A stretch of 64,000 nucleotides of DNA from NCBI RefSeq assembly GCF_003732705.1, contig NZ_MOBR01000009.1:562401-626400 (forward strand), in the 5' to 3' direction. The position numbers and the translations under genes were made by a program. The stretch is from Pseudomonas frederiksbergensis (GTDB lineage: Bacteria; Pseudomonadota; Gammaproteobacteria; Pseudomonadales; Pseudomonadaceae). The notes beneath the pieces were generated by a model. That model was not told where the DNA came from, did not search any database, and was given only the letters and a program-made list of their open reading frames with translations. Of this stretch, positions 61,801 through 64,000 are shown in pieces. Position 1 is the stretch's first letter, and each line of letters opens with the position of its first letter.

Positions 61801-64000
61801 GGCGCCCCGCTCAGCGCTGGAACACTCACTGGCCGAACTCTGGCGGGACAACCTCAAGCGCTCGGAACTGGGGATCCACGACAACTACTTCATGCTCGGT
61901 GGCGATTCCCTGAAGGTCATTCACTTGCAGGTCAAGGCCCGTGAACAAGGGATTGCCCTGACGCTGGCGCAGATTTACCAGCATCCGAGCATCGCTCAAT
62001 TGGCCGAAAACGTAGCGGCCCAGGGCGGCGCTTCGACTTACCTGGCGCCCTTGGCGCGTGTGGCGCCGTTTGCCCAGGTGCCGGAGGCGATTCGCCTGGC
62101 CAGCGCGGGTGAATTCGATGACGTATTTGCCGCGTCGCAACTGCAAGTCGGGATGATTTACCACTCGATGATGCACCCGGATTCGGCGATCTATCACGAC
62201 ATCTTCCGCTATCGCCTGCGCCTGAAATGGGACGCCGCCGTCTGGGACCGGGCGTGTCGCGCCTTGATCCAGCGTCACCCGGCGTTGCGCATGTCGTTCG
62301 ATGTCGGCCATACCGAAGCGCCGATGGCGCGGGTGCACTCAGTGGTGGAATCACCCGTGCAGCTGATTGTTTCGCCGAACCCTGCGGATCGCGAGCAGGC
62401 GGTAGCCAACTACATCGAGGAACGCAAGCGTCACCGTGAGGATTGGCATCAGGCGCCGCTGTACCAGTTCGGCGTGGCCGTGGGCGCGGATGACATGGAT
62501 CTGGTGTTCAGTTTCCACCACGCGATTCTCGATGGCTGGAGTGTCGCCACGTTGATGCGTGATCTGATCACGCTCTACACCTCAGAAGAGTCATTACCCG
62601 CTCTGACCACGACGCCCGCCGACTTTGTCGTGCTTGAACAGCAAGCCATGGCCAACGCGGCCCACAGTCAATTTTGGCGCGACTACCTGCAGGATGCGCC
62701 TGCGGCGTCCATGACCAGTTGGACCCACGCGGTGGCTCCGGACCCGACGCCGCACCGCTCGGCCTACCGGGAAATGCCCGCCGCGGACGTGGCCCGGCTC
62801 GAAGCGTTCTGCCGTGCCCAGGACCTGCCCTTGCGTGCCGTGCTGCTGGCGGCCCACGGTTTTGCCCAAGCCATCGTCTCCAATCAGCAAGAGGTGTTGT
62901 GCGGCGTGATCAGCCATGGTCGGCCGGAATTTGCCGACAGCGCCCAGGTGCTGGGGTTGTTCCTCAACACCCTGCCCTTGCGCTTCAGCACCCTTGGCGG
63001 CAATTGGCTCGAAGTGATTCGCGGTCTGATGAGCCAGGAGCAACAGGTGTTTGCGCATAGGCGCTACCCGTTCGCGCTGATTCACCGGGAAACCGACGTG
63101 GCGCTGAACGTGGTGTTCAATTACGTCGATTTCTATGTGCTCAACGACCTGCTGGCGCCGGGCGAAGAGATCCTCACCGGTTGGGAAACCACCGAGGCCA
63201 GCAACTATGACTTGCTGACCACGGCGGGACGGCATCCGTCCAACGGTTCACTGATGTTGAAGACCGACTACTGCACTGCGCGCGTGGCCACCAGTCAGGT
63301 CGAGGTCTATGCCGATTACATGCTGCGCACCCTGGAATTGATGATCGCCAATCCCGACGCGCCGCCGCGCATACCGGACTGGATGCCGAGCATCGAACAC
63401 ACGGCACCGGCGACCCACGGCAATCTCTCGACCTTGTTGCTGGACAGCTTCGCCCGCCATGACGAGCAGGTCGCCGTGAGCTTTGGCGAGACTCGACTGT
63501 CCTACCGACAACTGGCGGACCGCAGCGCCCAACTGGCGAGTTGGCTGCACAAACGCGGTATCGGTCCGGGTGATCGGGTGGCAATCATGATGCCCCGTTC
63601 ACCGGAACTGATCATCGCCCTGCTCGGGGTGATCCAGGCCGGTGCCGCTTATGTGCCGATTGACCTGAGTTATCCGCAGGACCGCATCCAGCTGATCCTC
63701 GAGGATTCACAGCCGCGCCTGGTGCTGTCCGCCGATGGCTCGACGAATCTGGTGGCGACACTGGCCAGCCGGGTTGAGCGGCGGCACTGGGACGGCGTGG
63801 TTGTCGAGTTCGATGGCAACCTCGCACGCTGCCATGAACGGGTTGCGGCGATCGCGACCGAAATAGCCGACGACGATAACGCTTATCTGCTCTTTACCTC
63901 CGGTTCCACCGGACGGCCGAAAGGCGTGGCGATGCCGCATCAAGCCTTGAGCAATATGATCCGCTGGCAAATCCGCGAGCAGGAGGCCACGGGCATCCCC
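58883..64000 (+). CDS. Lipopeptide NRPS, N-terminal part (C-A(Ser)-T-C-A...), brabantamide-like
   Basis: ATG 58883 (GGAG 6 nt upstream) opens a frame that runs off the right edge; 1706 residues are visible. Domains: acylating C (LTAPQLDIWLDQ, HHLIVDG) about 58883-60200; A (60270-61790) with DVWHLSLIDK, Ser; T (61800-62020) with LGGDS; C (62080-63400) with HHAILDG, of a different type from those in the mycin and peptin enzymes; and the front of a second A domain with FTSGSTGRPKG. The stretch NMIRWQI after that loop resembles NLMQWQI of the Pro A domain in the peptin enzyme, so Pro is a tentative guess. Acyl-Ser-Pro plus an RhlB-like enzyme next door would match brabantamide. The decisive part of the A domain is outside the window. 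Confidence 0.9.
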   Translation, partial: MTQAKPVSGDLLYPLTAPQLDIWLDQRLHEDSPLYNIGGYARINGAVDATRMQHAIDQVVSRHDALRTQLVPGSADHPLPRQRFLASVSAAYSLIDVSAQADPEAAALALLEENLQTPFSFDDGLLFRTDLLKVREDLYYFFFNCHHLIVDGWSFAMIGKAISEAYSASAPMLPAPSYQTYLEQQGSDKASAAFQRQRHYWLEKYRTLPEPLLAPRPESRVGPGLTPSQNHTWRLPRALYNRLGELTKASGQGSIFHVMLGALYSYFARVAQRDEIVIGLPILNRANAAHKATVGLFVGMSPVRLSLGTDLRFSELVGKIALTLKQDYRYQRYPLSELNRELGLQNQGRRQLFDLVVSFEQDQDTWYDATLAHPVKLSNGYEQNPLAMHVREAGPDDDVWMHFIYNEAYFDTAQIEALQLRFMRILHGVAADFDVPVNALELMPATERQVLDDWNRTDVDYPKTPLLHQLIEAQVAARPDAIAVRFEQQSLTYDALNRQANQLAHALLENGIRPDDRVAICVERSLQMVVGLLGILKAGAAYVPLDPGYPADRLSHMLSDSTPVALITTRTLLTSLPAVTVPVLCLDTDHQRLARQPLENPVLDLTPQHLAYVIYTSGSTGLPKGVMNQHDGVVNRLLWARDAYGVDERSIILQKTPFSFDVSVWEFFLPLLSGAQLVVAAPGGHQDPGYLMDLMESTGITLLHFVPSMLQVFLDQAEPRRLPELKQVLCSGEALPYALQERFFERLPQVQLHNLYGPTEAAIDVTAWHCRPGVHNGIVPIGQPIANTQLHVLDGNLQRLPPGIAGELHIGGIGVARGYLNRPELTAERFIRDPFQADPQARLYKTGDLGRWLADGSLEYLGRNDFQVKIRGLRIELGEIESRLMACEGVKEAVVIARQQTEGDAWLCGYFVGEPGVELSAQTLQKVLQQQVPDYMVPWHLIQLEQFPLNVNGKLDRKALPEPDETLGRRDTTAPRSALEHSLAELWRDNLKRSELGIHDNYFMLGGDSLKVIHLQVKAREQGIALTLAQIYQHPSIAQLAENVAAQGGASTYLAPLARVAPFAQVPEAIRLASAGEFDDVFAASQLQVGMIYHSMMHPDSAIYHDIFRYRLRLKWDAAVWDRACRALIQRHPALRMSFDVGHTEAPMARVHSVVESPVQLIVSPNPADREQAVANYIEERKRHREDWHQAPLYQFGVAVGADDMDLVFSFHHAILDGWSVATLMRDLITLYTSEESLPALTTTPADFVVLEQQAMANAAHSQFWRDYLQDAPAASMTSWTHAVAPDPTPHRSAYREMPAADVARLEAFCRAQDLPLRAVLLAAHGFAQAIVSNQQEVLCGVISHGRPEFADSAQVLGLFLNTLPLRFSTLGGNWLEVIRGLMSQEQQVFAHRRYPFALIHRETDVALNVVFNYVDFYVLNDLLAPGEEILTGWETTEASNYDLLTTAGRHPSNGSLMLKTDYCTARVATSQVEVYADYMLRTLELMIANPDAPPRIPDWMPSIEHTAPATHGNLSTLLLDSFARHDEQVAVSFGETRLSYRQLADRSAQLASWLHKRGIGPGDRVAIMMPRSPELIIALLGVIQAGAAYVPIDLSYPQDRIQLILEDSQPRLVLSADGSTNLVATLASRVERRHWDGVVVEFDGNLARCHERVAAIATEIADDDNAYLLFTSGSTGRPKGVAMPHQALSNMIRWQIREQEATGIP

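Overview
The window looks like a secondary-metabolite island of a fluorescent-group Pseudomonas. The grounds are high GC, Pseudomonas-type REP palindromes (GTGGGAGC / TGTAGGAGC cores), and syringomycin-family genes beside lipopeptide synthetases. All calls come from reading translations and motifs by eye; no database was searched.

Layout. (1) Positions 1-14610, minus strand: the first 4870 residues of a giant nonribosomal peptide synthetase (NRPS) that runs off the left edge. Its first four adenylation (A) domains read Thr, Pro, Ala-like, Ala-like, and each following condensation domain is of the dual epimerization/condensation (E/C) type. This matches the start of the 'peptin' lipopeptides (syringopeptin, corpeptin, thanapeptin, nunapeptin), which begin Dhb-Pro. 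A 30-codon leader ORF, a SyrD-type ABC exporter and a SyrP-type hydroxylase lie upstream on the same strand. (2) 17711-22081, plus strand: a divergent SyrB1/SyrB2/SyrC-like cassette for making and shuttling 4-chlorothreonine. (3) 22082-23074: REP-rich DNA in which a GNAT gene sits between two ~163-bp direct repeats. (4) 23071-25424, minus strand: an MFS transporter and a membrane-anchored cupin/JmjC-like oxygenase, translationally coupled. (5) 25817-54518, plus strand: two overlapping NRPS genes forming a 'mycin' (SyrE-type) assembly line with predicted order Ser, Dab, Gly, Hse, [broken A domain], Thr, Thr/Dhb, Asp, then C-T-TE without an A domain. The last T domain would receive chlorothreonine from the SyrB1/B2/C cassette, and SyrP would hydroxylate Asp. 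The order resembles syringotoxin except at position 5. (6) 54519-58748, plus strand: terminator, AT-rich regulatory DNA, a LuxR-type regulator, an outer-membrane efflux lipoprotein, a DUF2158/YodC-like small protein, and an RhlB-like glycosyltransferase. (7) 58883-64000, plus strand: start of another NRPS (acylating C, Ser A, T, C, partial A), which together with the RhlB-like enzyme suggests a brabantamide-like rhamnosylated lipodipeptide pathway.

Three 20-bp dyads resembling the syr-syp box lie upstream of the peptin synthetase, between the syrP-like and syrB1-like genes, and between the cupin gene and the mycin synthetase. This points to joint LuxR-type control of regions 1-5. The features most worth attention are the in-frame loss of the front ~310 residues of the fifth mycin A domain, the tandem C-C domain just after it, the 30-codon leader ORF, and the triplicated ~3.19-kb module unit of the peptin synthetase.
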